Below are positions 5,610 to 6,102 of a DNA stretch of 6,102 nucleotides, one piece after another (within the stretch, counting starts at the first letter, position 1; the number at the start of each line of letters is the position of its first letter). The stretch lies in contig QHZM01000045.1 in the NCBI GenBank assembly GCA_003224665.1, forward strand, positions 1 through 6,102, read 5' to 3'. The notes under the pieces were generated by a model. That model had not been told where the DNA came from, did no database searches, and saw only the letters and a list, made by a program, of their open reading frames with translations. The translations under genes were made by a program, and so were the position numbers. This stretch comes from Acidobacteriota bacterium (GTDB taxonomy: Bacteria > Acidobacteriota > Terriglobia > UBA7540).

Positions 5610-6102
5610 TAGCGACTTTCGCGCAGGACGTTGCCGTTTCCGCCGGCTTTTGCCTTGGCTTTCTCAACGAGTTCTAATTGAGCGATCAACTGTTCGATGA
5701 CTCGGACCACTTGGCGGAGCCGCTCTGTCTCATTGCGGATGGAGAGCAGCCGCTGCTTGAAGCCCAGTTCGAGCGGCAAAGGAGCGGCGATGCGAAAGGA
5801 AAGGTAACGATAGGGCCGGGGAAGTTGAATGGGCATATCGGCGGCCCTGTGAAATTTCTGCATCGCGCTACGGAAAAGGTCGATGGCCCGTTGCGCGTCG
5901 GCCTCCTCGGCGACCGCGGCGCCCGTCTCGTCTTCGAAAAATTCCACTTCGCCCCGCAGGTAGGGCTTTTCGTCATTCGTGAGGACGACCTCGAAACGCC
6001 GAGTCCCCACCGTCAGGATGTCCATGCGTCCGTCGCGGTATTTCCGCGTGACGTTGACGATGCGGGCGCAGCAGCCGACGGCTTCCATTTCACCCTTCTT
6101 CG
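5609..6102 (-). CDS. LON substrate-binding (LAN, PUA-like) domain protein, C-terminal part; N-terminus outside window
   Basis: A stand-alone protein with the N-terminal substrate-binding domain of Lon protease but no AAA or protease domain. The frame stays open through the window edge (Lys-Lys-Gly-Glu before the first visible Met at 6088), so that Met is internal and roughly the first third of the domain lies beyond 6102. The visible 163 residues begin in the conserved strand region GCCARIVNV, continue with DGRMDILTVGTRRFEV, which corresponds to the G-x-x-R-F core of the LON domain, then a variable acidic stretch (EFFEDETG). They then pass to a C-terminal helical bundle with a coiled-coil-like segment (RLLSIRNETERLRQVV) and a polar tail AKAKAGGNGN. 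Such proteins are usually annotated as LON peptidase substrate-binding domain proteins; their role is unclear. It ends in UAG within a hairpin, 165 nt before the ATPase gene, which has its own promoter. Confidence 0.87.
   Translation of the reverse strand, partial: KKGEMEAVGCCARIVNVTRKYRDGRMDILTVGTRRFEVVLTNDEKPYLRGEVEFFEDETGAAVAEEADAQRAIDLFRSAMQKFHRAADMPIQLPRPYRYLSFRIAAPLPLELGFKQRLLSIRNETERLRQVVRVIEQLIAQLELVEKAKAKAGGNGNVLRESR

Overview
The window is a compact stretch of a GC-rich bacterial chromosome. It opens in the 3' two thirds of a selenocysteine tRNA (selC, + strand), followed by a small basic ORF on the same strand. All remaining genes lie on the - strand. No transposase, phage gene, CRISPR array or rRNA was seen. 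The mix of a stand-alone LON-domain protein, a ChlI/MoxR-like ATPase paired with a VWA protein, and a TlpA/AhpC-type redoxin with a PGxGSK tail reminds me of Acidobacteriota or a neighbouring phylum. That placement comes from family recollection, not from a marker gene.

Layout in the direction of - strand transcription: (1) 6102-5609, the C-terminal part of a LON substrate-binding (PUA-like) domain protein, cut by the window edge and ending in a strong hairpin. (2) 5443-3968, an AAA+ ATPase of the magnesium-chelatase/MoxR type, with a good sigma70-type promoter (TTGAGT, 17 bp, TATAAT) just upstream. (3) 3808-2552, a VWA protein with an intact MIDAS motif, the usual partner of such an ATPase. 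(4) A 252-bp gap holding a second good promoter (TTGGCA, 16 bp, TAGAAT). (5) 2290-929, a CoA-disulfide-reductase-like FAD/NAD(P)H oxidoreductase with a single redox cysteine. (6) 861-352, a cytoplasmic thioredoxin-fold protein with a CPTC motif.

The most interesting point is the end of the redoxin gene. Its apparent stop is UGA. Four sense codons (Gly-Ser-Lys-Ser) and then UAG follow in frame, and a hairpin begins 4 nt after the UGA with an apical GUC loop 20 nt downstream. That is the position and loop composition expected of a bacterial SECIS element, and a tRNA-Sec gene lies about 280 bp away. The redoxin may therefore be a selenoprotein ending in Pro-Gly-Sec-Gly-Ser-Lys-Ser, normally mis-annotated as stopping at the UGA. 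The competing reading is that UGA is the real stop and the hairpin is an intrinsic terminator; both roles could coexist.

Functionally the window suggests two modules. One is a redox pair, in which the NAD(P)H-dependent flavoprotein may feed electrons to the redoxin/selenoredoxin. The other is a two-gene AAA+/VWA machine, probably chaperone- or metal-insertion-like, whose substrate cannot be told from this window.
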